Part shown: piece after piece, positions 9,836 to 18,899 of the stretch
Layout of the letters: each line of letters opens with the position of its first letter
Position numbering within the stretch: position 1 is the stretch's first letter
Source: Pseudoalteromonas umbrosa
Lineage (GTDB): Bacteria; Pseudomonadota; Gammaproteobacteria; Enterobacterales; Alteromonadaceae
DNA: 64,000 nucleotides
Direction: 5' to 3'
Assembly: GCF_030125375.1 (NCBI RefSeq)
Contig: NZ_JASJUU010000003.1
Coordinates: 572,247 to 636,246 of the forward strand
Position numbers and translations under genes: made by a program
Notes under the pieces: model-generated
Database searches by the model: none
The model's input: the letters and a program-made list of their open reading frames with translations, nothing else
What the model was told of the DNA's origin: nothing

Positions 9836-10497
9836 GACAAAATATATCCTATTCCTCGGATTGTTTTTATGTCTGTACTTGACCCTGCTTGTTCAAGTTT
9901 TTTTCTAATGCGGTGCATAGCAACTTGAATGGCATTGTCTGTGACTTCAAAGCCTAATGCGTATATTGCGTCATAAATTGCATCTTTACTAACGGTTAAA
10001 CTAGCGTGCCTTATCATATATTCTAAAATTGCGACTTCAGTTTTACCCATATTGATATTTTTATCGTCGACCATAACGCGCCTTGCCTTACTATCTAAAG
10101 ACACATTGCCTCTGGTTAATAGGTTACCTGAATATTCTACTGGTCTTCTTAAAATTGCGCGCAGTCTTGCTTTTAATTCATCAATAGCAAAGGGCTTATT
10201 CAGATAATCGTCTGCCCCTAAATCAAGCCCTTTAATCCTGTCTTCTACGCCTCCGCGGGCAGTTAAAATAAGAATGGGAATTGGATTATCAGCGCCCCTA
10301 AGCTGTCTTATGACATCAATACCATCTGTGTCGGGTAGACCAAGATCAAGAACCAGCGCATCATACTGCCAGTTGTCAATTAAGCTGCTCATCTCACCTG
10401 CACTGTTTGCGATGTCTGCCGCATGGCCATCTTGTAATATTGCTTGTTGGATAAACTCTGCAAGTTGTTGATTATCTTCTGTGATTAATATGCGCAT
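9832..10497 (-). CDS. OmpR/PhoB-family response regulator of the efflux operon
   Basis: A 221-residue regulator: receiver domain with the acidic pair E7-D8, phospho-acceptor Asp51 in LVLDLGLPDTDG and conserved Lys in NKPFAIDEL, then a winged-helix DNA-binding domain (GKTEVAILEYMIRHASLTVSKDA and IRGIGYIL at the end). It is coupled to the kinase by a 4-base overlap and lies 19 bases after the RND pump gene, so the two-component genes are transcribed with the pump. A direct repeat GAAACTT-N4-GAAACTT (11-bp period) upstream of the operon's first gene is a plausible target site. Confidence 0.93.
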   Translation of the reverse strand: MRILITEDNQQLAEFIQQAILQDGHAADIANSAGEMSSLIDNWQYDALVLDLGLPDTDGIDVIRQLRGADNPIPILILTARGGVEDRIKGLDLGADDYLNKPFAIDELKARLRAILRRPVEYSGNLLTRGNVSLDSKARRVMVDDKNINMGKTEVAILEYMIRHASLTVSKDAIYDAIYALGFEVTDNAIQVAMHRIRKKLEQAGSSTDIKTIRGIGYILS

Positions 10498-10516
10498 AGA
10501 TTTAAACTGTCCTTTT

Positions 10517-13500
10517 TTATTGTTGTATATTAATTCGTTTTAAATGCCTTTTTGGATCAATTAACCAGTGCATACATATTGGCATAACGAACAACATAAT
10601 GAGCGTAGAGCTTATTAACCCGCCAATCACTGCCCACGCAAGTGGTGGCCACAGTGGGCTTTGACCAAATGTGAGTGGTAACATCCCAATAATTGTTGTG
10701 ATTGTGGTTAAAATAATGGCCCTTAGCCTACTTGATATAGCAAGCTCAATAGCTTCAATCTTACTTTTTCCTTTTTTCATTTCTTCGAGTGTTGAATCAA
10801 TGAGCAAAATGGCTGTGTTAACGACAATCCCCATTAATGCGAGTACCCCGAGCAAAGACATGAATCCAAAAGGTATATTCACAAGTGAAAGCATAATCGG
10901 TGCGCCAATAGCACCCATTGGGATACTTATCATTACCAGTGCGGTGAGCTTGTAAGAATTAAACTGTATCATGAGCGCAACGAATAATAGGATTAAACCT
11001 GCTGGTAAAGCCATGAGCAACGCGGAATTTGCCTCTGCTGATTCTTCAAACTCACCACCAAATTCCATTTTGACACCGTATTTGTTCGCTATTGTTTCGA
11101 GCTCTGGTTGCAATTTCTCAAGTACAGACTCTTCATCAAATCCTGCATTAACGTCAGCAAGTACTCGCAGTTCCGTTCTGCCGTTTCGACGTGTTTCTAC
11201 GGCCGCAGCCCTTGTAATTTGCGTAGAAACGAATGTTGAAATTGGTAAAAACTGGTCATTATTGATCACTTGTAATGACATTAAGCGCTCAGCACTTTGT
11301 GACGAACTGGTGTCTTGTAATATCAGACTTACCGGCTCCGTCTTATATCTTAGGTCAGCCAACTGTAACCCGGTCCCCTGCCATGCGAAATAGCTTGCAA
11401 GTTCTGCCTCTGTCAAGCTAGACAAACTAAGGGACTGCTGATCAATTTCAAAATTTACATTCGCAATGCCATAGCTATAAGCTCTTCTGACATGCTGTGT
11501 GGCTTTATCTTCATTTAAAAGCATGAAAATGTCTTCTGCGGCGTGTAAATTTGCAGTTGTATTGTTGCTTATCAGCCTAATTTCTATCGGACTTTCAATC
11601 GGCGGGCCTTGTCCAAGTTCTCTCGCAATAATGAGTACTTCTGGAAAGTTTTGTGGTAAAAAAATATTAAGCCGTTCAACTATTTCTTTAAGGTTTATAT
11701 TTTCTTCTACTTCGAAAACAACACGGGCGATGTGACTTTCTCCTGGCTGCTGTACTAAGTTGTAATAAAATCTTGGGCCAGATGAGCCGCTAAAAGTCAG
11801 TGTTTGCGTGACAAACCCAAGGGTTTGAATACTGTCACTTACTTCGTTTGCTACTTGTGTGGTCTTCGTGATGCTAGAGCCATAGGGTAATTGGATATCC
11901 ACATAAGCCTGATTCCTATTGGTTTTTGGGAAAAACTCGCCATTAACTGCTGGTAGCACGAATATCAGAGATAAAACAAAGGTTACTCCCACTAATGTTG
12001 TTTTTTTCTTGTTTAATGAGAACTTTGCTATTTTGCTACCCATCGACTGCAGCTGGTCATTTTTAAAGGTGTTTTTTGTATTATGTTTAAGGGTAAAGTT
12101 TGCCAAAATAGGTATAAACGCTAGCGCAATAATATAGCTAATACTAATGCAAAGGATCACTAGTACAGGTATGGTTGCGATAAAATCGGCTACGCTGCCT
12201 TTTGCTAATAACATAGGTAAAAATGCGGCTATTGTGGTAACTGTTGCAGTAGCGAGAGGTTTGTAAAGGGCCTTTACGGCTTGCTTACTTGCTTCTAGTC
12301 GGTTTAGCCCTTGGTCAATTAGCTGTACGATCTTTTCTGCCATTACAATACTGTTATCAACCATTAGTCCAAGCGAGATGACCAAACCTGCGATGGTCAT
12401 TTGATGAATAACGCCTTGTGCTGCAGTAAACAAACCCACTGCAATAAGCGTAATAGTCGGTATCGATATGACTACGATAACAGCTGTTCTTACTGACATG
12501 AGTAAAATCAGTACTACTGCAACCGCCAAACATCCTGTTGCGAGTGATGAGAGTAAGTCTGTTTTTCGCTTTTGTGTCCATTTCGGTTGAAATATTACTA
12601 TCTGTGCTGGTGGCGCTGTGAATTGGCTGTTAAAGCGCTCTACAACCTGCTTTATTTGCTCGCCGACTGCGGTTACACGTACAGTGTTTGCGGGTAAAGT
12701 CACGGCCAATCCAACCGCAGTTTTACCATTTACCATAAAGCGCTCAGGTGCAATTGGATTTGTACGGTAGTAGATATCAGCCATGGTTGACATCTTGATA
12801 GGGCTTGCATCATCGAGTGTTATTTGGCTGTTAGCTATATCCTCTAAAGATTGTATTCTGCCAACAGCATTAGAGTTGGTTGCTAAACCTCGGTTTTCAA
12901 AGCTAATACCCGTACCAGCAGTATTATTGAATCTTTGTGCAATCTGCATTGGAGATACGCCCAATTCTGTCATTGCCTGCTGCGAATAGTCGATGACGAT
13001 TTGTTCTTGCGGATCTCCCACCAGCGTGACACTTCTAATTGCTGAGAGCTGTTCAAGCTCTGTTCTTAAATCGAGCGCAATTTCACGTTGTCGCAATAAA
13101 TCATTTGGATTAGTAATTGCAATCACAATTCCTTGCGTGTCCTGTGCCCTATCTACTAGTTGGATAGCAACATTAGGGATGGTTTGTTTTTGGTTGTTTA
13201 CGGTATCTTTTATTCGCTCCCACACCGTGTCTGTCTCATAAATATGTTCGTGAAGTTCAATATCAATGGTGGCGCTGCCATTTTTGATTCTAGACTGGTA
13301 GTTGCTTACCTCATCTATCTCGCTTATCGCTCGCTCTAGTGGGATAACCGCCGTATCTTTGAGCTGAGATATGGTCATGTTGCTGGCATTTAATGTTACA
13401 AAACCATTGCGGTATGGAAACTGAGGATCCTCTTGTTCATTGGCACTGAACCAGCCTGCGATCCCTACAGTGACTAAAATTGCAATCACCCCAAGGATAA

Positions 13501-13543
13501 GCCTTGGGCTTTGATACCATTTGAGAGAGGCTTTATCAGTCAT
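10517..13543 (-). CDS. RND multidrug efflux permease (AcrB-like, HAE1)
   Basis: A 1008-residue inner-membrane transporter of the AcrB/MexB type, slightly shorter than the usual 1030-1050. It has a single N-terminal helix (LILGVIAILVTVGIAGWFSA), a large periplasmic porter domain, the helix 4 region GLVISLGLMVDNSIVMAEKIV with the conserved Asp pair of the proton relay, a second periplasmic loop, and the C-terminal helix block with GIVVNTAILLIDSTLEEM. It forms the pump of a tripartite system with the adaptor encoded immediately upstream (8-base overlap) and probably a TolC-type channel encoded elsewhere. Substrates are unknown. Confidence 0.93.
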   Translation of the reverse strand: MTDKASLKWYQSPRLILGVIAILVTVGIAGWFSANEQEDPQFPYRNGFVTLNASNMTISQLKDTAVIPLERAISEIDEVSNYQSRIKNGSATIDIELHEHIYETDTVWERIKDTVNNQKQTIPNVAIQLVDRAQDTQGIVIAITNPNDLLRQREIALDLRTELEQLSAIRSVTLVGDPQEQIVIDYSQQAMTELGVSPMQIAQRFNNTAGTGISFENRGLATNSNAVGRIQSLEDIANSQITLDDASPIKMSTMADIYYRTNPIAPERFMVNGKTAVGLAVTLPANTVRVTAVGEQIKQVVERFNSQFTAPPAQIVIFQPKWTQKRKTDLLSSLATGCLAVAVVLILLMSVRTAVIVVISIPTITLIAVGLFTAAQGVIHQMTIAGLVISLGLMVDNSIVMAEKIVQLIDQGLNRLEASKQAVKALYKPLATATVTTIAAFLPMLLAKGSVADFIATIPVLVILCISISYIIALAFIPILANFTLKHNTKNTFKNDQLQSMGSKIAKFSLNKKKTTLVGVTFVLSLIFVLPAVNGEFFPKTNRNQAYVDIQLPYGSSITKTTQVANEVSDSIQTLGFVTQTLTFSGSSGPRFYYNLVQQPGESHIARVVFEVEENINLKEIVERLNIFLPQNFPEVLIIARELGQGPPIESPIEIRLISNNTTANLHAAEDIFMLLNEDKATQHVRRAYSYGIANVNFEIDQQSLSLSSLTEAELASYFAWQGTGLQLADLRYKTEPVSLILQDTSSSQSAERLMSLQVINNDQFLPISTFVSTQITRAAAVETRRNGRTELRVLADVNAGFDEESVLEKLQPELETIANKYGVKMEFGGEFEESAEANSALLMALPAGLILLFVALMIQFNSYKLTALVMISIPMGAIGAPIMLSLVNIPFGFMSLLGVLALMGIVVNTAILLIDSTLEEMKKGKSKIEAIELAISSRLRAIILTTITTIIGMLPLTFGQSPLWPPLAWAVIGGLISSTLIMLFVMPICMHWLIDPKRHLKRINIQQ

Positions 13544-14606
13544 TATTTTCCTCCAATGCAGCCATTAGGTTTTTGCTTAGTGTTGGCTCAGGTGATGTGT
13601 CAAATTGAATCCCATCTAAATTTTCTTCTGCAGTGATCAATAAGTCACTTCCGCGAGTGCTAACAAGCTCAACATTATATTTATTGTGTTCTTTATCGAG
13701 CATATAGACTTCGCCGTTTGGCATAAATCTCACAGCGTTAGTATGAATCCGATAAACTGCCTTACTTGTAGATGCGATCCGTAATTGAGCTGTCAGACCT
13801 AGCAAGTTTTCAACCCTACTTTCAATTAACACTGAGATTCTAAACAACGATGGGCCACTTACCGATGGTATTGCTTTTTCGCTGATTGTTCCGTTTATCT
13901 CTTTGTCTACAGTTGGGATAAAAATGGTGACAGGTTGAGCCATATATAGATCCACAGCATCTCGTTCAGGTACCCAATATTCAACTTTCAATCTACCTGA
14001 CTCCTCGAATCGGATAACAGGGTTTGATGAAGTGACAAATTGCCCTTCTCTAGCATAGAGTGACGCAACTAAGCCATCCTGAGGGGCATAAATTGAAAAC
14101 TCCTTTAATGCATTGTTGGCTTGTGTTAATTGTGCCTCCATTTGCGTTACTATGTCTTTTGCTATCTTTGTTGTTTTTTCAGCTTGTTCTAATTGGGAAA
14201 CTGAAGTCAGTGCTTTGTCGCGTAGGTTTTTTATACGTTCAAATTCACTTTGAGCTTCCTCAGACGCTGCAATTGCAGCGCTGAGAACAGCTTCTTTTTC
14301 TATGACTTGGGTTGTTAAATTGGGGGAATATAATCTGGCGATTAGTGTACCCTTGCTAACAAATTGTCCTTCTCTAACTGCGAGCTGCTCTATTCGTCCG
14401 CTATTAAAAAGCGCCATATCATAGCCACGTTCACTTTGAACTTTGCCGTATAATATTTTAGTAGGCGCAGATACGCGTTCAGCTTGTGTCGTTGGTTGCA
14501 CTTTTATCTGTGCAATTGGCTTGGCGTTAGTCTCACTACAAGCTGATGCAAATGTGAGCACGAAAATTGTTGCTACGCTAGATAGCGCCTTGCGTTTAAA
14601 AGACAT
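13536..14606 (-). CDS. RND periplasmic adaptor lipoprotein (HlyD/MFP family)
   Basis: A 356-residue membrane-fusion protein. The N-terminus is a lipoprotein signal (VATIFVLTFASAC with the lipobox Cys near residue 23). It is followed by a biotinyl-lipoyl half (LAVREGQFVSKGTLIARLYSP), a coiled-coil hairpin (about residues 118-170), the second lipoyl half (YAPQDGLVASLYAREGQFV) and a beta-barrel. Such adaptors bridge the RND pump and the outer-membrane channel. It overlaps the upstream MipA gene by 11 bases and the pump gene by 8 bases, so all three are translationally coupled. Confidence 0.92.
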   Translation of the reverse strand: MSFKRKALSSVATIFVLTFASACSETNAKPIAQIKVQPTTQAERVSAPTKILYGKVQSERGYDMALFNSGRIEQLAVREGQFVSKGTLIARLYSPNLTTQVIEKEAVLSAAIAASEEAQSEFERIKNLRDKALTSVSQLEQAEKTTKIAKDIVTQMEAQLTQANNALKEFSIYAPQDGLVASLYAREGQFVTSSNPVIRFEESGRLKVEYWVPERDAVDLYMAQPVTIFIPTVDKEINGTISEKAIPSVSGPSLFRISVLIESRVENLLGLTAQLRIASTSKAVYRIHTNAVRFMPNGEVYMLDKEHNKYNVELVSTRGSDLLITAEENLDGIQFDTSPEPTLSKNLMAALEENND

Positions 14607-15336
14607 AAACGTACCCCAGTAAAAATTGGAAAGTCCCGGACTTGTCTACCAGTGGTGAGTCTTTAATTGTGCTGTCAAAAGCGGTGTAACTCGCATCAGC
14701 TTTTATCATATGATTTTCACCAAAAAACCAATCACTGCTAATGCCGATTTCCATGTTGGTTGCGCTGTCTACTTCATAAAATGATCTTGATGTTGTCGCC
14801 TCTGAGCGTCTTACACCATAGTAGTAATTTGCTAGATCCTCACTTGCGAAATTAGCTGAAACGTAAGGCATAATGCGACCTTGCTTCACTCGCATTGGAA
14901 TTCCGTAGGAAAGGCTTGCCTCGTATCCCTCGTGAGTATTTGTCACATCATGAGTGAATTTAACGCCAAATTCACCAAAGTCAGAGTCAATTTCTGCTTC
15001 AAAACCGAAATCGAAGCTCATATCTCTGTCTTCCATGCCTGTAAATAATTCATCATCGGCTTGCTCATATCCATCAAGTCTGAGCATACCGGTTGCAGCA
15101 ATTTCAAAGTTTTCGCTTCTGTAAAATGTGTAAGAAGCGTACGGCCCTAATAATCTGAAGTCTCCATATTCAACTGCAATAGCCGGTACAAACTCTGTCT
15201 CACTGCCAACGCCTTTGTAACCTTCATCCTGAACGATAATTGCGCCACCAATACCCAGTTTTAGTTCTTGTTCTTCTGCAAAAGAAGCTGTGCTGCAAGC
15301 AAGTGTCAAAGCGCAAAGGTATTTTGTTAGTTTCAT
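14596..15336 (-). CDS. MipA/OmpV-family outer membrane protein
   Basis: A 246-residue protein with a signal peptide (KLTKYLCALTLACSTASFAEE) and alternating beta-strand sequence ending in an aromatic residue (LLGYVYVF), the hallmark of an outer-membrane barrel. The motif EFVPAIAVEYGDFRLLGPYASYTFY fits the MipA/OmpV family. It is the first gene of the RND operon, a frequent arrangement in which MipA-like proteins are induced with a two-component system by antimicrobial compounds. Its precise role (scaffold, pore or sensor accessory) is not established. Confidence 0.88.
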   Translation of the reverse strand: MKLTKYLCALTLACSTASFAEEQELKLGIGGAIIVQDEGYKGVGSETEFVPAIAVEYGDFRLLGPYASYTFYRSENFEIAATGMLRLDGYEQADDELFTGMEDRDMSFDFGFEAEIDSDFGEFGVKFTHDVTNTHEGYEASLSYGIPMRVKQGRIMPYVSANFASEDLANYYYGVRRSEATTSRSFYEVDSATNMEIGISSDWFFGENHMIKADASYTAFDSTIKDSPLVDKSGTFQFLLGYVYVF

Positions 15337-15409
15337 GTGTTTTCCTTAATAGAGTATTTAAGCTTTAAAATTGGGTGTATTTGTTTCTACATGGCAAACA
15401 ATAATCCAG

Positions 15410-15427
15410 GAAACTTTCTCGAAACTT
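15410..15427. promoter_or_regulatory. 11-bp-phased direct repeat, likely OmpR-type response regulator site
   Basis: GAAACTT at 15410 and again at 15421, separated by TCTC, gives an exact 11-base period, the usual geometry for head-to-tail OmpR/PhoB family dimers. It lies about 75-90 bases upstream of the MipA start codon. The regulator encoded within the same operon is the obvious candidate ligand. This is inferred from spacing and location only. Confidence 0.5.
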
Positions 15428-15740
15428 ACAAGGCTGTAATTTTTAAAAATAAATGTTTTGAGGGTTAAAGAGTGTGCTTAATAAAGCTGATCAATGTGGA
15501 CCGATGAAATAGAGTCATCTATTTATAGGTAATTTGTATTGATGTCGATATTGTTTTGCCGAGTATGAAGCAGATATGACATGTTTCAGCTTGATTATGA
15601 GCTAAAAACGTTAGTGCGACGTTTACTATCTAGACTAAATGACTAGCGCCAGTGGTTTTAATAGAGTGACTATCTAAGAATTAAAGAGAAATTATATATT
15701 ACAAAATCATTAGTGATTTTATTAAGTGAAAAACCCATAT

Positions 15741-15759
15741 GGGAGACGCTAAGTCTCCC
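15741..15759 (-). terminator. Stem-loop downstream of the small peptide gene
   Basis: A perfect 7-bp stem, GGGAGAC and GTCTCCC around GCTAA, lies 18 bases after the stop of the peptide gene. On the minus strand it is followed by ATATGGGTTTTT, so the T run is slightly displaced. It is probably a weak intrinsic terminator. Confidence 0.6.
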
Positions 15760-15777
15760 TAAAATACCAAACGGTTT

Positions 15778-15936
15778 TTAGCACTGGCATGCCCAGTATC
15801 TATTACCTGTTTCAGATTCACGCGGTGGGCAACGAAGTGTGTAACCCGCACCAGCTACATTTGGCGTTGCGTTTGCATCTAGGTTTTTATCTTTACTTAA
15901 CTGCTTTAGTTGTTGCTTTTTAATTGCAAGTTTCAT
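15778..15936 (-). CDS. 52-aa RiPP/bacteriocin-like precursor peptide
   Basis: A short ORF with a strong ribosome-binding site (AAGGA eight bases before the ATG) and a following terminator, so it is very likely expressed. The first part (MKLAIKKQQLKQLSKDKNLD) is Lys-rich and amphipathic with an L-x-x-L-S core. It is followed by ANATPNVAGAGY, which resembles a double-glycine-type leader end. The remainder is polar with three Cys (TLRCPPRESETGNRYWACQC). This organisation is that of ribosomally made, post-translationally modified or exported peptides, similar to short orphan lanthipeptide-like precursors. No modifying enzyme, protease or exporter gene is next to it, so modification, export and activity are unproven. 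Confidence 0.7.
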   Translation of the reverse strand: MKLAIKKQQLKQLSKDKNLDANATPNVAGAGYTLRCPPRESETGNRYWACQC

Positions 15937-16234
15937 TGTCTATTTCCTTATCTAAATTAGTTATTCAATTATACACAGCTTGCAGTACGGCTGTTGCTAG
16001 CCTGTTAATATTAATAGCATTGCTTTGTAACATATTACAAGTAAGAAAATGAATAAAATTCAATCGCAAATTGTGCGTGTAAAAGTATTAGATTTTTAAT
16101 AAATTTTTAATACTTTGATTTTAATTCTTATTTTATACTTTACTACTTAATGAAGGCTAAAATTATTTTTATAAAAACTTTCCTTACTTTAGCCGTCTCA
16201 AGTGAAAACTAGCCGTTGTAAAAGAGAAAACAAG

Positions 16235-17107
16235 CTATTTAATTAATTTGCTAAGCTCTCCCCTTGTGGGTGCGCTTTGCGCATCATGTATTTTTAATTC
16301 AGCACCGTAGCCAAATACATCTTTAAGTTTCGCTTGATATTCATCGGCGTTGTGGCCTTTAAGTCTAAACAGTTCTTTTAGCTCTTTTCGATCTATACCC
16401 TTGTCATCTGCTATTTTTAATAGTGCTTGGCCTACATTCACAAAGCCTGTTTTATCCATACTTGCTATGACTTTATCGTTATAGGTAAAAACATGTGTCT
16501 GTGGCGTTTGACTAAACAGCACTTTTCTACGGTGCATCTCTTCTTTGTACATTTTATTCTTGAAATCATCTTGGCGCATTTGTGTAACTTGCTCATTCAC
16601 AAAACGATTGAACGAATAACCATGTTGCATTTCAAATTTCTGTGCTCTTGTTGGTTGTTGACCATCTGCAAAAAATCTAACTTCAGCATTAGGGTAATAT
16701 TGATTTAGTAACTGTTTTATTTTTTCGGGATCTCCTCCAGCTTTTGATAAAATATCCTTTTCAGGACCATAGCCACTAGGTTCCTCATCTTGGTGTTGAA
16801 ATGCCACGGCTTTGTCATCAACAAAAATAGCCGCCGTAATATGTGTCTCTTTTTCTCCTGATTTTCGTAACTCTTGTTCATATTGTTCAGCGGTAAATCC
16901 ATTTTGACTTATGTCGATGGATTGGAGTTTTGATAGATCTTGTTTTTTAGGCTTGACCAAATATACGAGATTAATACTATCTTTGATGGTAAATGATGTT
17001 TTCTTCTTATTTTCCTGTGTTTGATCATTATTTACTTGGTTACTTTTTCCGTACTTATTTTGACGATATGTATCTAATATCCCATAAGCCTCTGAAGATA
17101 TTTGCAT
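16235..17107 (-). CDS. Unrecognised protein with an internal duplication
   Basis: A 290-residue soluble protein without signal peptide or membrane helix. It is rich in Lys, Gln and Asp and was not assigned to any family. Residues about 128-157 (EKIKQLLNQYYPNAEVRFFA then DGQQPTRAQK) and about 257-286 (QAKLKDVFGYGAELKIHDAQ then SAPTRGELSK) look like two copies of one module: amphipathic helix, strand with AE(V/L)(R/K), loop, and PTR. Each copy is preceded by a strand of the F-V/T-x-(N)DK-V/A type (residues 95-103 and 207-217). The N-terminal 45 residues look disordered. The gene is monocistronic, and an AGGAGCTG-like ribosome-binding site precedes the ATG. Confidence 0.7.
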   Translation of the reverse strand: MQISSEAYGILDTYRQNKYGKSNQVNNDQTQENKKKTSFTIKDSINLVYLVKPKKQDLSKLQSIDISQNGFTAEQYEQELRKSGEKETHITAAIFVDDKAVAFQHQDEEPSGYGPEKDILSKAGGDPEKIKQLLNQYYPNAEVRFFADGQQPTRAQKFEMQHGYSFNRFVNEQVTQMRQDDFKNKMYKEEMHRRKVLFSQTPQTHVFTYNDKVIASMDKTGFVNVGQALLKIADDKGIDRKELKELFRLKGHNADEYQAKLKDVFGYGAELKIHDAQSAPTRGELSKLIK

Positions 17108-17368
17108 AATCAGCTCCTTTTGAAAATTTTTAGCGACTTAGATACCTGTGTTTGAGGAAGGTGAAATAGATTGCCGCTTGTCAGAATTTAGCAAAATTTG
17201 TACCAAAAAGGGTTTCAAACAATACTTAAAGGCATGTATTTTTAATTAAACTCAGGTGATTACACATAAGCTTTGCCGAGCTACTTAATCGTTAGAAAAC
17301 AATTATCGCACATCGAGAATGTAGTTCCTTAATGAATACTGTTATCAGGCCCTGCACACTTCACTATT

Positions 17369-18556
17369 CTATAGTTGATGGCCGATGGCTTTGTTTACGA
17401 TTGCTAAAATCTCTTGCTTGGTTGATGGCTTTAGAATGTAGCCATCTAAGCCATGTTCAGCCCATTTTTTTACCAGCTGTTTGTTTTTATTTCCAGTTAG
17501 TGCGATAACTGGTGTTTTTATATTCTTCCCTACATTTCGAATATGCTTGGTAGTATTTAAACCGTCTAAATTTGGCAAAAATAAGTCCATAACTATCAAA
17601 TCATATTGAGTAAGTTTGATTTTTTTTATCGCGGCTAGTCCATCATCCACTTGCTCAATTTCATAACCTACATTACTCAAAACGTCACTTATCATTTCTC
17701 GATATATGTGATTATCTTCAACTAATAAAATTGATTGTTGAGTATTCGTCTCGTTGTGTAGAAAGTCATTACTTGCAGTTACTTCATTTTTGATAGATTG
17801 CCTTGACTGTAATGGTTGTTGTAATTGATTTAGCAATTGTGAGTTTAAATTCTGAGATTGTTTTAGGCCGTTAACTAAGCCCATGAGTTTTTCTGATATT
17901 GAAGACTCTAGTGCATTTAGAAGAGGTTGGATATGTGACTCATTTAACTCTGACATTAATTGTCTATGCATCCCTTCGGGCAGTTGAGAAAGAATATCTT
18001 GGTTGATTGAATTGACTTCTTCCTTACGTTTATTAATTTCATCCATCAGAGAAGTTTTATAACCTAACCCTATTTCTATAAGATCATTTAATTCTTCATT
18101 TTGATTTTGGACTATGGCGTCTAATGACTCAATGTATGTATCTGAATTTGCGAATTGCTTCAGCCCATCGTAGACAATGAGTTGTAGTCTAAACTTTTCA
18201 TATAGGGGTTGGTATACAAAATAGCTATCAAATAGGTTTTTCAAACAGCACTTAAACGCAACTCCAGATTCTTTATTACTGCAAAGTAAAACACTATAGT
18301 GGTTTTTAATTAATCTATTCTCTTTAATTAATAAATTATACAAACAGATACTTTTTTTAACGTCAGATAGCGCAAACAAAAGTACTTTCGGAGCTAGCTG
18401 TTGTATATCATCTAGAGCGGTTTTTCTGACTATTAAGCATCGAAAATCATCTGTTTGTTCTGCAATAAGTTCGGCTACACCTTGGACATCATCCTCTCTA
18501 TGGGCCAACAGTAAAACCGACGGGTGTCGTTTAGCTATCCGGTTGTTACTTGTCAT
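17369..18556 (-). CDS. Receiver-domain protein, third member of a phosphorelay
   Basis: A 395-residue cytoplasmic protein. Residues about 10-130 look like a degenerate receiver domain (PSVLLLAHREDDVQGVAELI, and KVLLFALSDVKK with no clear phospho-Asp). A predicted helical linker spans about 135-255 (repeated NEELNDLIEIG, NSQLLNQLQQPLQSRQS). A canonical receiver follows: ILLVEDNHIYREMIS, phospho-Asp in LIVMDLFLPNLDG, and Lys in GYILKPSTKQE. No DNA-binding or enzymatic output domain is present. The gene overlaps the HPt gene by 11 bases. It could be a phosphate sink, an adaptor acting by protein contact, or a regulator whose output is the central helical region. Confidence 0.85.
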   Translation of the reverse strand: MTSNNRIAKRHPSVLLLAHREDDVQGVAELIAEQTDDFRCLIVRKTALDDIQQLAPKVLLFALSDVKKSICLYNLLIKENRLIKNHYSVLLCSNKESGVAFKCCLKNLFDSYFVYQPLYEKFRLQLIVYDGLKQFANSDTYIESLDAIVQNQNEELNDLIEIGLGYKTSLMDEINKRKEEVNSINQDILSQLPEGMHRQLMSELNESHIQPLLNALESSISEKLMGLVNGLKQSQNLNSQLLNQLQQPLQSRQSIKNEVTASNDFLHNETNTQQSILLVEDNHIYREMISDVLSNVGYEIEQVDDGLAAIKKIKLTQYDLIVMDLFLPNLDGLNTTKHIRNVGKNIKTPVIALTGNKNKQLVKKWAEHGLDGYILKPSTKQEILAIVNKAIGHQL

Positions 18557-18899
18557 GTGTTAACTCCTTTTTTATTGCCCCAAACTCGCCATTTAACTTG
18601 ATAATGACCTGTTTAATTGCTGGTTTATTCTGATCTAAGCTATAGCTCTCTATTGTTTCGAGGAAATACGCACAACGCTCAGCTCCGACGGCTCGCGCTG
18701 ATGTTTTAAGATAATGTGCTTGGCTTTTTAATTCTTTGAAGTCGCTTATGTTAAAAGACTTCACAATGCTCTTTAAGACGACGGAAGCTTGCTTTAAAAA
18801 CTCCACGTGAAACTTGGCAATCTTAGTCGGTTCATCTCCAACCAACTCAATAATTGTATTTCGATTTAACGTCTTTAATTCATCAAGTTGAGTGTTCAT
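18546..18899 (-). CDS. HPt phosphotransfer protein
   Basis: A 117-residue single-domain HPt protein. The predicted phospho-accepting residue is His62 in LKSQAHYLKTSARAVGA, matching the HxLKGSSxxxGA signature with T in place of G. The rest is a helical bundle. It overlaps the hybrid kinase by 17 bases and the receiver protein by 11, so all three are translationally coupled. It should pass phosphate from the receiver of the hybrid kinase to the receiver protein encoded next. Confidence 0.88.
   Translation of the reverse strand: MNTQLDELKTLNRNTIIELVGDEPTKIAKFHVEFLKQASVVLKSIVKSFNISDFKELKSQAHYLKTSARAVGAERCAYFLETIESYSLDQNKPAIKQVIIKLNGEFGAIKKELTHDK

Larger units (their letters stand above)
15337..15777. 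other. Intergenic region upstream of the efflux operon
   Basis: About 440 bases with no convincing gene. The part next to the MipA start holds an AAGGA ribosome-binding site and the phased direct repeat described separately. The distal end holds the terminator of the small peptide gene. The middle shows nothing recognisable. Confidence 0.6.

Noticed and set aside
10971-11393. 140-codon open frame opposite the RND pump gene
   Set aside because: Antisense shadow of the pump gene; Ser/Asn-rich product without motifs.
15778-17107. Complete RiPP biosynthesis cluster around the 52-aa peptide
   Set aside because: No lanthionine synthetase, YcaO, radical SAM, protease or dedicated exporter gene lies next to it; the following 290-aa protein matches none of these.
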